DNA of 64,000 bases from CAWAHD01 sp963781785 (GCA_963781785.1 CAWAHD010000002.1:3906001-3970000), one strand, 5' to 3'; shown: positions 1 through 9,162, counted from the first letter of the stretch. Translations and numbers: made by a program. The notes: a model not told the origin generated them from the sequence alone.

Positions 1-1047
1 GGCGAGCATGAGCTGCTCGACTTTCTGTTTCTTCCCGGCTTTTCAACCCGCGAGCACGTCACGCAAGTCTCTGGCCGCGGTGTTGGACTCGACGTGGTTC
101 AAAGCATGGTGCGCGCGGTCCAGGGGTCGGTTCGCGTGGCGACCCGGCCCGGCAAGGGGACCCGGTTCATCCTTCAGTTGCCAATCACCGTTTCGGTGAT
201 CCGTGCTTTGCTGGTGGAAATCGCGGGCGAGCCCTATGCTTTTCCCTTGAGCCGGATCGACCGCATCTTCATGCTGGACCGCAAGGACGTGCAAGAACTC
301 GAGGGCAAGCCTCACACCATGCTCGACGACCAGCCCGTGGGGCTGGTCGAGGCGGCCGTGGTGCTCGGCCAGCCTGCCGGGCCAGCCCGAGGCACAGCCG
401 ACCCGCTACCCGTCCTGGTCGCCAGCGACCGGAGCCATCGCTTCGGCGTGGTGGTCGACCGCTTCCTGGGCGAGCGCGATCTGCGCGTCTCGCCGCTGGA
501 CCCTCGGCTGGGAAAGGTGCCCGATATCAACAGCTCTTCGGTGCTCGAGAACGGCTGGCCGGTGCTCGTCATCGACGTCGAGGATCTGATTCGCTCGATC
601 GATAACCTGCTCTCGGGCCGCCGCCTGGGCAAGCTGGCGGCCGAGCCGATCGAGCACAAGGTCAAGAGAGCCAAGCGGGTCCTGGTCGTCGACGATTCGA
701 TCACCGTTCGCGAGCTCGAGCGACAATTACTGGAAAACCACGGATACGGCGTCGACGTCGCGGTTGACGGGGTCGATGGCTGGAACGCGGTGCGCACCGC
801 CCATTATGATCTGGTCGTGAGTGACGTCGACATGCCGCGGATGGACGGCATCCAGCTCGTAGAGCACATCAAGAACGACGTGCGGCTCAAGACGGTTCCG
901 GTGGTTATCGTCTCTTACAAAGACCGCGAGGAAGACCGGATCAAAGGGCTCGACGCGGGCGCCAATGCTTACTTGACCAAGAGCAGCTTCCACGACCAGA
1001 CTTTCCTGACCACGGTGTCGGACTTGATTGGCGAACCCACGGAGTGA
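1..1047 (+). CDS. cheA: Hybrid chemotaxis histidine kinase CheA (WspE-like), 3' part
   Basis: The gene is open at the left window edge and 348 codons are visible. They start inside the HATPase domain, with the G2 box GRGVGLDVV at codons 25-33. A CheW-like P5 coupling domain follows (about codons 55-200). A C-terminal receiver domain has the acidic pair at codons 231-232, the phospho-acceptor Asp at 275 (SDVDMPRMDG) and the conserved Lys at 327. A CheA ending in its own receiver is typical of Wsp/Frz/Pil-type alternative chemosensory systems. The kinase would phosphorylate the CheB-type and WspR-type receivers encoded just downstream. The upstream receptor and CheW genes lie outside the window. 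Family assignment is secure; the WspE subtype is inferred from the neighbours. Confidence 0.95.
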   Translation, partial: GEHELLDFLFLPGFSTREHVTQVSGRGVGLDVVQSMVRAVQGSVRVATRPGKGTRFILQLPITVSVIRALLVEIAGEPYAFPLSRIDRIFMLDRKDVQELEGKPHTMLDDQPVGLVEAAVVLGQPAGPARGTADPLPVLVASDRSHRFGVVVDRFLGERDLRVSPLDPRLGKVPDINSSSVLENGWPVLVIDVEDLIRSIDNLLSGRRLGKLAAEPIEHKVKRAKRVLVVDDSITVRELERQLLENHGYGVDVAVDGVDGWNAVRTAHYDLVVSDVDMPRMDGIQLVEHIKNDVRLKTVPVVIVSYKDREEDRIKGLDAGANAYLTKSSFHDQTFLTTVSDLIGEPTE

Positions 1048-1059
1048 GAGGATTCTACC

Positions 1060-1542
1060 ATGCAGAGCTTCTTGAGCGACCTCATGGCACATGCTGAATG
1101 GGCCAACGCCGTTTTCTTCCGCGCCTGGAGCGGCTCACCGGCTCGTGACCACGAAGAGATGCGTCAGCGGCTGGGTCACTTGATCGGCGTTCAGCAAGGG
1201 TTCCTGTCGATCCTGCACGGAGAGGCTCCGGGCAGTCCCCCGGCTGGCCCACCTCCGTCCTTCGATAGTTTGAAGAGCCGTGCCCAGACCTGCCACACAG
1301 GGCTGCGCGAATACGTGGCGGGTCTGAGCCCGGACGACTTGTCGCGCACTGTGCAGGTACCCTGGTTTCCGGACCCGCCTTGTATCATCACCTTCGCCCA
1401 GGCACTGGTGCAAGTTGCGATGCACAGCCAGCATCACCGCGGCCAGTGTATGACGCGGCTCAAGGACTTCGGAGGTGAGCCGAAGAACGTCGATTGGATC
1501 ATCTGGTTATGGAAGCAGAAACCTCCGGCTCGGTGGGACTGA
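1060..1542 (+). CDS. DinB/YfiT-family putative metalloenzyme
   Basis: This 160-aa protein has the DinB four-helix-bundle pattern. Its three metal-ligand histidines appear as AHAEWAN near residue 11, LGHLIGVQ near 40, and HSQHHRGQ near 122-126. DinB-fold proteins usually bind a divalent metal and many are thiol-dependent transferases or hydrolases, but the substrate here is unknown. The start follows an AGAGGA-type ribosome site 12 bp after the kinase stop, and only 6 bp separate its stop from the WspF-like receiver gene. It is therefore very probably co-transcribed with the chemosensory genes, where a DinB gene is not a standard member. It may have been inserted into the operon without a signalling role. 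Confidence 0.88.
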   Translation: MQSFLSDLMAHAEWANAVFFRAWSGSPARDHEEMRQRLGHLIGVQQGFLSILHGEAPGSPPAGPPPSFDSLKSRAQTCHTGLREYVAGLSPDDLSRTVQVPWFPDPPCIITFAQALVQVAMHSQHHRGQCMTRLKDFGGEPKNVDWIIWLWKQKPPARWD

Positions 1543-1548
1543 CGGATC

Positions 1549-1980
1549 ATGAGAATAGGCATCGTCAACGACACAGGTCTGGTCCGAGAGGCATTGCGGC
1601 GGGTAGTCTTGTCGTTGCCCGAGCATGAGGTCGCGTGGACGGCGAAGGACGGTGCCGAGGCCGTTGCGCTGGCGCGTGCGGATGCTCCTGATCTGATCTT
1701 GATGGATCTGCTCATGCCGGGAACTGACGGCGTGGAAGCAACGCGCAGGATCATGGGCGAGTCGCCGTGCGCGATCCTGGTGGTAACTGCAACGGTTGCC
1801 GGGCATCTGAACAAGGTCTACCAGGCGATGGGTTACGGTGCTCTTGATGCGATCGACACGCCAACCGTCGGGCCGCAGGGAGAGATCTCCGGCGCGGCCT
1901 TGCTCTTACACAAGATCGAGATCATCGGCAAACTGGTCGGCAAGCCGGCCGCGCACCGCGCGGTTCCGGCGAGCCGATGA
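1549..1980 (+). CDS. WspF-like CheB, receiver half
   Basis: This 143-aa receiver domain closely resembles the N-terminus of WspF-type methylesterases. It starts MRIGIVND, carries the phospho-acceptor at D53 (LMDLLMPGTDG), and has the WspF-style segment GALDAIDTP where most receivers carry their conserved Lys. In WspF the receiver is fused to a methylesterase domain and controls it by phosphorylation. Here the reading frame stops at TGA within ATGA, and the esterase begins in another frame. The two parts sum to 346 aa, about the length of an intact CheB. The span 1549-2588 is 3n+2 bases, so one missing base would fuse them. A genuine split with translational coupling is equally compatible. Confidence 0.85.
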   Translation: MRIGIVNDTGLVREALRRVVLSLPEHEVAWTAKDGAEAVALARADAPDLILMDLLMPGTDGVEATRRIMGESPCAILVVTATVAGHLNKVYQAMGYGALDAIDTPTVGPQGEISGAALLLHKIEIIGKLVGKPAAHRAVPASR

Positions 1981-2588
1981 GCACTGTTCCGGGACGTCCG
2001 TTCTCCTCTCAGTCCCAGCCAGTGCTCGATCCACTGGTCATCCTGGGAGCCTCGACGGGAGGGCCTCAAGCTCTGGCTGAGGTTCTTTCCCGGCTTCCCA
2101 CAGCCCTGGGAGCCAGCGTGATCATCGTTCAGCACGTTGACGCCTCATTTGCTCCCGGGTTGGGGCAGTGGCTGGCCGAACAGTCGAAACGCCGTGTCAT
2201 GCTCGCCGTCGAAGGGCACCGGCCTGCCGTGGGTGAGGTTTTACTCTCTGGCACCGACGACCATCTTGTTCTGGGTAGGGACCACCGGCTGCACTATTCA
2301 GTCGAGCCGAGAGAGAGCTCGTACCGCCCGTCGGTTGACGAGTTGTTCCTGAGTGCCGCCAGGAACTGGCCCAGGCCCGGCGTGGCCGCACTCCTGACCG
2401 GTATGCTTCGCGACGGCGCACAAGGCCTCCTGGCGCTCAAGCGACTGGGCTGGCGAACCATTGCCCAGGATGAGTCGTCCAGCGTCGTCTGGGGCATGCC
2501 CAGAGCTGCTGTTGAAATCGGCGCGGCCGAAGAAATCCTTCCCATCTCCGAGATCGCCGGAGCAATCACGAGGCTCCTGCCCGGTTGA
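1977..2588 (+). CDS. cheB: CheB-type protein-glutamate methylesterase catalytic domain
   Basis: This 203-aa CheB methylesterase domain contains the full catalytic triad: S26 in GASTGGP, H53 in VQHVDASF, and D146 in TGMLRDGAQG. It would demethylate or deamidate glutamates of a chemoreceptor and so reset the hybrid kinase. It starts within the ATGA overlap of the receiver ORF, with a roughly 18-residue linker before the domain. CheB proteins without a receiver exist, but the immediately preceding receiver fits a WspF that has been split or frameshifted. The 95 bp between this gene and the PP2C gene hold no feature I could identify confidently. Confidence 0.92.
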   Translation: MSTVPGRPFSSQSQPVLDPLVILGASTGGPQALAEVLSRLPTALGASVIIVQHVDASFAPGLGQWLAEQSKRRVMLAVEGHRPAVGEVLLSGTDDHLVLGRDHRLHYSVEPRESSYRPSVDELFLSAARNWPRPGVAALLTGMLRDGAQGLLALKRLGWRTIAQDESSSVVWGMPRAAVEIGAAEEILPISEIAGAITRLLPG

Positions 2589-2682
2589 TCAAGCGATCGG
2601 AGTGATATGTCGAATTCCATCAATTTTTGATACAAGATACGGATATACCGTGAGTGGCTATTCTTGACTGAGAGCGTCCCGC

Positions 2683-3882
2683 ATGAGCACCGAACCCATA
2701 TTGAAAGAACACAAGGTCACGGTCCTCTTGATCGACGACCAGCCCATGATCGGAGAGGCCGTTCGCCGCATGCTCGCCGGCGAGCCCGACGTCGACTTCC
2801 ACTACTGCCGCGACGCCGCCAAGGCCCTCGACCAGGCAGACCAGGTCGAGCCCACGGTCATCCTTCAGGACCTGGTCATGCCGGAGATCGACGGGCTGAC
2901 CCTGGTGAAGAGGTTCCGCGCGCACGATTCAACCCGCGAGACACCGCTGATCGTGCTCTCGACCAAGGAAGAGCCAACAGTCAAGGCCGAAGCCTTTGCG
3001 CTCGGGGCCAACGACTACATCGTCAAGCTACCGGACCGCCTCGAGCTCCTGGCGAGGATTCGCTATCACTCCAAGGGTTACATCAACCTGCTCCAGCGCA
3101 ACGAGGCGTACGACGCTCTCAAGGAAAGCGAACAGCGGCTGGCCAACGAAATGCAGCAGGCGGCGCGGTACGTGCAGTCTCTTCTACCGGCCAAGCTCAA
3201 GAAAGGTGAGGTCAGAACCGACTGGCGTTTTGTTCCCTCGGCCGAGTTGGGAGGCGATTCCTTCGGCTACCACTGGCTCGACGACGACTATTTTGCTGTG
3301 TTCCTGCTCGACGTGAGCGGGCATGGGGTCGGATCGGCCCTGCTCTCGGTCTCGGCCATGAATGCACTCCGTTCCCAGGCTCTGCCCCAGACCGACTTCC
3401 GCGAGCCGGGCCAGGTCCTGAGCGGCCTCAATAATGCCTTTCAGATGGACCAGCAGAACGGCCTTTTCTTCACGATCTGGTATGGCGTTTATCACAAGCT
3501 CACGCGGCGGCTCGCTTACTCCGGAGGCGGCCATCCTCCCGCTCTGCTTGTGAATGGTCCATCGTGTGACCAGGCTGCTCTCGAGATTCTCGAGTCCAAA
3601 GGTCCCATGATCGGCGCGGTTCCCGACCTTGAATTCGAGACCTCCAGTACCACCCTGGATGCATTCACCAAGTTGTACGTTTACAGTGATGGAGTCTACG
3701 AAATCGAGCGTATCGACAAGACCATGTGGCCCTTCAGCGAATTCATCGAGTTCATGAAGCTGGGGCCGCACGACACGGCGGGTGACTCGAAAATGGATCG
3801 ACTCATCACCCATGTCCGAGAACTCCAGGGCCGCGACGACTTCGTCGACGACTGCTCGATCGTCGAGCTTCAGTTCGCCTGA
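2683..3882 (+). CDS. WspR-type receiver fused to PP2C (SpoIIE/RsbU) phosphatase
   Basis: This 399-aa response regulator has an N-terminal receiver with D18/D19, phospho-acceptor D63 (LQDLVMPEIDG) and K115 (ANDYIVKLPDR). The receiver and the following helix (RIRYHSKGYINLLQRNEAY) match the WspR receiver pattern very closely. Instead of GGDEF, residues from about 165 form a PP2C/SpoIIE phosphatase with metal-binding motifs LGGDSFG, LLDVSGHG and YSDGVYE and a terminal DDCSIVEL. RsbU-type phosphatases dephosphorylate anti-sigma-factor antagonists. The inferred output is therefore a partner switch rather than cyclic-di-GMP. It is the last gene of the chemosensory operon. Confidence 0.93.
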   Translation: MSTEPILKEHKVTVLLIDDQPMIGEAVRRMLAGEPDVDFHYCRDAAKALDQADQVEPTVILQDLVMPEIDGLTLVKRFRAHDSTRETPLIVLSTKEEPTVKAEAFALGANDYIVKLPDRLELLARIRYHSKGYINLLQRNEAYDALKESEQRLANEMQQAARYVQSLLPAKLKKGEVRTDWRFVPSAELGGDSFGYHWLDDDYFAVFLLDVSGHGVGSALLSVSAMNALRSQALPQTDFREPGQVLSGLNNAFQMDQQNGLFFTIWYGVYHKLTRRLAYSGGGHPPALLVNGPSCDQAALEILESKGPMIGAVPDLEFETSSTTLDAFTKLYVYSDGVYEIERIDKTMWPFSEFIEFMKLGPHDTAGDSKMDRLITHVRELQGRDDFVDDCSIVELQFA

Positions 3883-3929
3883 ACAAGGATCATCTGGCAG
3901 ACGTTTTTCCAGCCGCAGGAGCGAGCCTC

Positions 3930-4832
3930 ATGACAAGTAGAGCAACCATGTCCCCGACGCATCCTGGCGACACGGCGGGCTCGTTTCCACCGATTCCGCG
4001 TCGTCTGCTGGGACAAACTGGCTGTGAGGTGACGCAGTTTGCCCTGGGAGGAGAAGGCGTGCTCCGCACGCACGGGCGCATGTCCGAGGCCGTCGCCGTG
4101 ATCCACCGCGCACTCGACCAGGGAGTAACCTACTGTGACACGGCCCCGGCCTATGCCGGCAGCCTTGACTATTACGGCGCCGCCCTGAGCGAACGTCGCA
4201 GCCAAGTTTTTCTGGCGTCCAAGACCCATGATCGCACTCGCGATGGCTCGCTCCGGCTCCTCGATGAGAGCCTCGAGCGCTCGCGCACGGACCACCTCGA
4301 CCTCTGGCAGCTTCATGACCTCCGCACCACCGCCGACTTACAGGCAATCTTCGGCCGCAATGGCGCGCTTCAGGCGCTCACCCAGGCGCGCGAGGAAGGC
4401 CGCGTCCGGTTCCTTGGGCTGACTGGGCATCACGATCCGGAAATCCTGCTCGAAGCGATGCGCCGGTTCGATTTCGACACCGTACTTGTCGCACTGAACG
4501 GGGCTGATGTCCACCGGATGTCGTTCGCCCGGACCGTGCTTCCCGAAGCCGCCTGGCGGGGGATGGGCGTGATCGGCATGAAGGTCTATGCCGCCGGTGT
4601 GCTGGTTCGAGACGGCTCGCCCCCACTCATTCCCGCCGAGGCCATGGGTTATGTCTTGAGCCTGGCTGGAGTGTCGACCGTGATCATTGGCTGCTCAACC
4701 ACGGCCGAAGTCGATGAGAACGCTCAGACGGCCCGGTTATTTCAGCCCTTCGATGAGCCGGCAATGCGCGCTGTCGAAGAAAAAACTCGCTCGCACTTTG
4801 GTTTCTTCACTTCCTACAAGAAGCCGGCTTGA
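3930..4832 (+). CDS. Aldo/keto reductase
   Basis: This 300-aa AKR-superfamily TIM-barrel oxidoreductase has the tetrad D70, Y75, K98 and H129 in DTAPAYAGS, ASKTHDR and WQLHDLR. It would reduce carbonyls with NAD(P)H; the substrate cannot be read from the sequence. A GGAG ribosome site lies about 10 bp before the ATG, and a second Met at codon 7 is an alternative start. Its last 26 bp overlap the 3' end of the convergent membrane-protein gene. It is 47 bp downstream of the PP2C gene, so read-through from the chemosensory operon is possible but a functional link is not evident. Confidence 0.9.
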   Translation: MTSRATMSPTHPGDTAGSFPPIPRRLLGQTGCEVTQFALGGEGVLRTHGRMSEAVAVIHRALDQGVTYCDTAPAYAGSLDYYGAALSERRSQVFLASKTHDRTRDGSLRLLDESLERSRTDHLDLWQLHDLRTTADLQAIFGRNGALQALTQAREEGRVRFLGLTGHHDPEILLEAMRRFDFDTVLVALNGADVHRMSFARTVLPEAAWRGMGVIGMKVYAAGVLVRDGSPPLIPAEAMGYVLSLAGVSTVIIGCSTTAEVDENAQTARLFQPFDEPAMRAVEEKTRSHFGFFTSYKKPA

Positions 4833-5574
4833 AGAATAGTATCAAGCCAGCCGCCGTCCCGATCGTAACCAGGAGCCGCGCCAAAAACCGGGTCGGCCAG
4901 GTGTCGGATATGGGCTTGACGGTCGCCGCGCTCGCGAAGAACGCGGCCCCGCAAAGCTCCATGACGATCGCTCCCAGCACGGCTCCCAGGAAGCCGGCCG
5001 TCAAAGCTCGACCAAGAAGCCGCCGGTCCCCCAGGCCAATCGCAAAGGCCGCGCCGGAAGAGGCTCCCACCACTCCCCAGATCAACCCGTGCACGACCAG
5101 TGCAATGATCAGGTCGTAATCGGAGTAATCGAATTGCGCCTGGAGTGAAGGGGGTAAGAGCACAAGGCACAAGAGGCCGGCCAGTGCCGAGCTGGTGACG
5201 GCGCCGACAAGCCCGGCCGCCGCTGCGGCAACCATGGCCCGGCACGCCAGGCCCCCGGCTATGCCCAGGCATGCCCCCATCCAGAGGCCCAGCACCCCGA
5301 AGGCCAGCGCGGCGTTCTGTGCCATGGCCGCATTTTCCGTCTCGACCGAGGGGAGCATCGCTTTCTTGCCGGTCATCATGACATCCTGGAGTATCAGCTT
5401 GACGGGAATGGCGTTGTGAATCGCCTCGCCGATTCCGAAGGAGAATAGCCCGGCCAGAAGTCCTCCCAGCGCCACCAGCCATCGCGCCCGCCGGAGCTCT
5501 TGGTCGGTCACATCCCGCCCGACGACCCGTTCGGCTGAGCCGTCGGGCATCGCATCGGATCCGCACGAGCTCAC
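4807..5574 (-). CDS. Multi-pass membrane protein of unknown function
   Basis: This 255-aa protein has a short polar N-terminus followed by about five or six hydrophobic helices (roughly residues 33-55, 88-108, 110-138, 155-180, 187-215 and 230-250). No catalytic motif is visible. The GTG start is favoured because a full AGGAGG ribosome site lies 5-6 bp upstream of it. The gene converges on the aldo/keto reductase and overlaps its end. I do not recognise the family. Confidence 0.72.
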   Translation of the reverse strand: MSSCGSDAMPDGSAERVVGRDVTDQELRRARWLVALGGLLAGLFSFGIGEAIHNAIPVKLILQDVMMTGKKAMLPSVETENAAMAQNAALAFGVLGLWMGACLGIAGGLACRAMVAAAAAGLVGAVTSSALAGLLCLVLLPPSLQAQFDYSDYDLIIALVVHGLIWGVVGASSGAAFAIGLGDRRLLGRALTAGFLGAVLGAIVMELCGAAFFASAATVKPISDTWPTRFLARLLVTIGTAAGLILFFKPASCRK

Positions 5575-5744
5575 GAATGACCTCCTCTATGGGAACACTT
5601 CCAGAGGCGGAGCTTCTCGGTGGATGCCCGCGAGATACTTGATTCCTGGTTGAAGATACTCGATTTTAGAGCCAGTGTGCTTGGAGCGTAACGGAGTTGC
5701 GCCGAATCGGTCCGGGCTCGATCTGTATCTGCCGGGTCACGACC

Positions 5745-6596
5745 ATGACAATGCCAGTGCTGCCGGCCTGGGCTTCCGACCGCCGTGAGGTGATCGAGTG
5801 CCCGGATAGCGCCAAGGCCACGATGCTGGTCCCCGGGGTCGAGCTATGCCCCTTGGTCGGCGGGCACAACGGCGCGCGGCCTGTTCACAGGCTTGTTGAC
5901 CCTGGCTCCCAGGGCTGTGTATCCAGTCTACACTCGACCGTTTGCCGAGACGCTGGTACTGATGGCGGGCGAAGTTGCCGTCGATGTGGATCATCGCCGT
6001 TACCAGCCTGGCTCGTTGGATGCGCTCATGGTCCCCGGGGGACTCGCGCGGCGGGTGGTCAACCTTTCGGCGAGCCAGGAGGCCGTGATCCACCTCGCCA
6101 TGTCTTCATCGACCCCCGAACAGACCTGGGTCAACACTCGGTTCGAGCCAGTCGACCAGCCCGCCGGCACCCCCGGGCGCATGGGAGCCGAGCGGCTCTG
6201 CTACAATCGTCCGGCCAATCGCTTCGAGCTGGCGCCCAAGCGCTCTTTCAGGACCTTTATAACGCTGACCTCGGCGCAAAGGGGATTTGTGGCGGCCACG
6301 GTGTGTTTGAGCCCGGAGCGCGCCTACCCTGCCATCGCCACGAGTTTGATGAATCGATTACAATCATTCAGGGAACGGCGACCTGCGTCGTCGAGGGCCA
6401 GCGTTACGAGCTCTCGGGCAATGCGACGGCACTCGTGCCGCAGGGGCGCTGTCACTACTTCATCAACTTGACTCTCGAGCCGATGGCCATGTTATGGGTC
6501 TATGCCGGCGATAGGCCCGATCGCATCGTCATGGACGAGACCTACTGTCATCCCGAGAAAGCCAGGGGAACCCGTGGCGCACGTCTCGGCGTTTGA
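5745..6596 (+). pseudogene. Bicupin protein with two compensating frameshifts
   Basis: The intact product can only be read by changing frame twice. Frame 3 gives the start and VELCPLVGGHNGAR (to about 5880). Frame 1 gives the first cupin, with LTLAPRAVYPVYTRPFAETL and LMAGEVAVDVDHRRY. Near 6250 the reading returns to frame 3 for the second cupin, with QDLYNADLGAKGICGG, LPCHRHEFDESITIIQGTA and ALVPQGRCHYF. The net length stays a multiple of three, so one extra base is offset by one missing base. The metal-binding histidine motif of the second cupin is intact. The arrangement recalls ureidoglycine aminohydrolase-like bicupins, but the substrate is not assignable. It is either decayed or affected by consensus errors. 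Confidence 0.7.
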
Positions 6597-6654
6597 ATGT
6601 TGGCCCGGGCTTCGACGCCGGGAAACGTCAGATCCTACCAGTTTGGCTCGCGCA

Positions 6655-9045
6655 ATGCAGACCAATCGACCGCGTTTTCTCACTCCGTTTGGCCCTCGAA
6701 TCGGGTTGGTGCTGCCGCTTTTCGTGGTGTTCTCGGTCCCATTGGCTGCCGCCGCTGACCCGGTCCGGAGTGGTGAACAGATCTATCGAAAACAATGTGC
6801 CTCGTGTCATGGGGCCTCGGGAGAAGGCACGGAAGATTACTACCCGCGCGCCCTGATCGGCGACCGATCGGTGACTTCGCTGGCACGATTCATTGCCAAG
6901 ACGATGCCCGAGGATGCTCCGGGCGAGTGCGTGGGCGAAGATGCCGACAAGGTCGCAGCGTACATTTACGAGGCGTTTTATTCAAAGACCGCCAAGGGGC
7001 GGGAAAAGTTTCGAGTTCCCAGGATCGAGATGTCTCACCTCACGGTCAGGCAGTATCGCAACGCGGTCGCCGACCTGGTTGGGAGTTTTCGAGACAGCGC
7101 CCGCTGGGGTGAAGAACGAGGCTTGAAAGCTGAGTACGCCACCGGCCGGAGGCGGAGGCGCCAGGGCAACGGCGGCAACGAGTCTGTGAATCGCATTGAC
7201 CCTGAAATCCGCTTCGATTTTGGAACGGGTACCCCGATTCCCGAGCAAGATGCACTCAAAGAGGTCGCCAAGACATGGCAGCGGGTTCCCCTGCTCCCGG
7301 TCCCGCTCCGATTATTCCGGCCGTTTTCGCAGGAATTCCGGGCCAACTGGCAAGGCTCGGTGTTTGCTCCGGAGACCGGCGAGTACGAGCTCCTGTTCAA
7401 GACCGAAAACGCCGGCCGGCTCTTCATCAACGATAAGGACCGGCCACTGATTGATGCCCTCGTGAAGTCCGGCAATGACACTGAGTACCGTGCGTCGGTG
7501 TACCTGCTCGGCGGTCGTGCCTATCCATTGCGACTGGAGTTTTCTCGATCGAAGGAGAAGACATCATCGATCGCGCTAGAGTGGAAGCTGCCGCGGCACA
7601 CGTTCGAGGTGATTCCGCGGCGGAGCCTCTCACCGGTGTCGCTTCCGGAGGCATTCGTCTTACAGACTCCGTTCCCACCGGATGATCGCAGCGCGGGCTA
7701 CGAGCGCGGCACGTCGGTTTCCAAGGCCTGGGACCAGGCCACGACCGATGCGGCGATCGAAGTGACGGGTTATGTGGTCACTCACCTCAAGGAACTGTCC
7801 GGCGCAGGTGACGGTGCCGCTGACCGCGAGCCCAAGCTTCGCGAGTTTTGCCGGCGGTTCGCCGAGCGGGCTTTCCGGCGACCCCTCACCGACGAACAGA
7901 AGGCGTTTTTCATCGATCGTCAGTTCAAGGACGCCCCCGATCCGGAAACAGCCGTGAAGCGCGTCGGGCTGCTCGTCCTGAAATCACCCCGGTTCCTGTA
8001 CCGGGAGACCAATAGCGGTCGCCCCGACGGCTATGATGTCGCATCGCGGCTTTCCTTCGGGCTCTGGGATTCGCTTCCTGATCAGCCTTTGCTCGACCTG
8101 GCAAAGGCCGGCCAGCTCACGACGCGCGACCAGGTGGTCCACCAGGCTGAGCGCATGGTCTCGGACCTCCGTGCCCAGTCCAAGCTCCGCGGGTTCTTTC
8201 TCCAGTGGCTGAAGGTTGATCAGGCCCCTGAGATTGTCAAGGACCCCAAGCGGTATTCCCAGTTCACCGAGGCAATCGCCTCTGATCTGCGAACGTCCCT
8301 CGATCTGTTTCTGGACGAAATCATCGGCGGTAAGGCGGCCGATTACCGCCAGCTCCTGGCCGCAGATTACGTTTACCTGAACGGCCGCCTGGCCAAGCTC
8401 TACGGGGCCGATCTGGCGCCGGATGCACCGTTTCAGAAGGTGTACCTCGAGCCGCGCGAGCGTGCCGGGATCCTGTCTCACCCTTACTTGATGGCAAGTT
8501 TCGCGTACACGGCGGCAAGCTCACCAATCCATCGAGGGGTTTTCATCTCCCGGAGCGTCCTGGGCCGAGTGCTTCGACCGCCCCCGGAAGCAGTCGCCCC
8601 GCTGGCCCCCGATCTTCACCCGGATTTGACGACGCGGCAGCGTGTGACGCTTCAGACCAAGCCCGAGTCGTGCCAATCGTGCCACGGCATGATCAACCCT
8701 CTGGGATTTACCCTGGAGCATTTCGATGCGATCGGTCGATACCGAAAGGAGGAGAAGGGCCGCCCGATCGACGCAATCGGCAGCTATGAAACGCGCTCGG
8801 GCGATCCAGTGAAGTTTGACGGTGCGCGAGCGCTTGCGGTGTTTCTGGCCGGCAGCGAGGAAGCACATGCGGCGTTTGTCCAGCAGTTGTTCCACTACCT
8901 GGTCAAGCAGCCCATCCGTGCGTTCGGGCCCCAGGAGTTGCCGGAACTGCGGCGGTTTTTCGCTGCGCACGATTTCAATATCCGAAAGTTGATGGTGGAA
9001 ATGATCGCAACGTCGGCTTTGACGCCTCGGGGCGTGAAGTTGTAG
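6655..9045 (+). CDS. Secreted cytochrome-c/PA14 DUF1592-DUF1588-type protein
   Basis: This 796-aa exported protein begins with an N-terminal signal sequence (hydrophobic IGLVLPLFVVFSVPLAAAA). A haem-binding site CASCHG lies near residue 45. A PA14-like sugar-binding segment is around residues 210-320 (GEYELLFKTENAGRLFINDK). The C-terminal half is of the planctomycete DUF1592/DUF1588/DUF1585 type, with a second CQSCHG. The ATG at 6655 is chosen because it directly precedes the signal peptide; the frame stays open to 6502 but overlaps the bicupin. Such proteins are paired with DUF1552 proteins, as here. They are thought to act at the surface in carbohydrate breakdown, but the reaction is unproven. 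Confidence 0.88.
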   Translation: MQTNRPRFLTPFGPRIGLVLPLFVVFSVPLAAAADPVRSGEQIYRKQCASCHGASGEGTEDYYPRALIGDRSVTSLARFIAKTMPEDAPGECVGEDADKVAAYIYEAFYSKTAKGREKFRVPRIEMSHLTVRQYRNAVADLVGSFRDSARWGEERGLKAEYATGRRRRRQGNGGNESVNRIDPEIRFDFGTGTPIPEQDALKEVAKTWQRVPLLPVPLRLFRPFSQEFRANWQGSVFAPETGEYELLFKTENAGRLFINDKDRPLIDALVKSGNDTEYRASVYLLGGRAYPLRLEFSRSKEKTSSIALEWKLPRHTFEVIPRRSLSPVSLPEAFVLQTPFPPDDRSAGYERGTSVSKAWDQATTDAAIEVTGYVVTHLKELSGAGDGAADREPKLREFCRRFAERAFRRPLTDEQKAFFIDRQFKDAPDPETAVKRVGLLVLKSPRFLYRETNSGRPDGYDVASRLSFGLWDSLPDQPLLDLAKAGQLTTRDQVVHQAERMVSDLRAQSKLRGFFLQWLKVDQAPEIVKDPKRYSQFTEAIASDLRTSLDLFLDEIIGGKAADYRQLLAADYVYLNGRLAKLYGADLAPDAPFQKVYLEPRERAGILSHPYLMASFAYTAASSPIHRGVFISRSVLGRVLRPPPEAVAPLAPDLHPDLTTRQRVTLQTKPESCQSCHGMINPLGFTLEHFDAIGRYRKEEKGRPIDAIGSYETRSGDPVKFDGARALAVFLAGSEEAHAAFVQQLFHYLVKQPIRAFGPQELPELRRFFAAHDFNIRKLMVEMIATSALTPRGVKL

Positions 9046-9162
9046 AATGAAGACACACCGCAGGTACATTGCACCCGCTTTGCGATCGCCCCGCCTTTTG
9101 ATCGGAACCGGTGACCCACCCACGACCGGCATCCGGTTCACCGACTGCCCGCCGGAGGAAAC

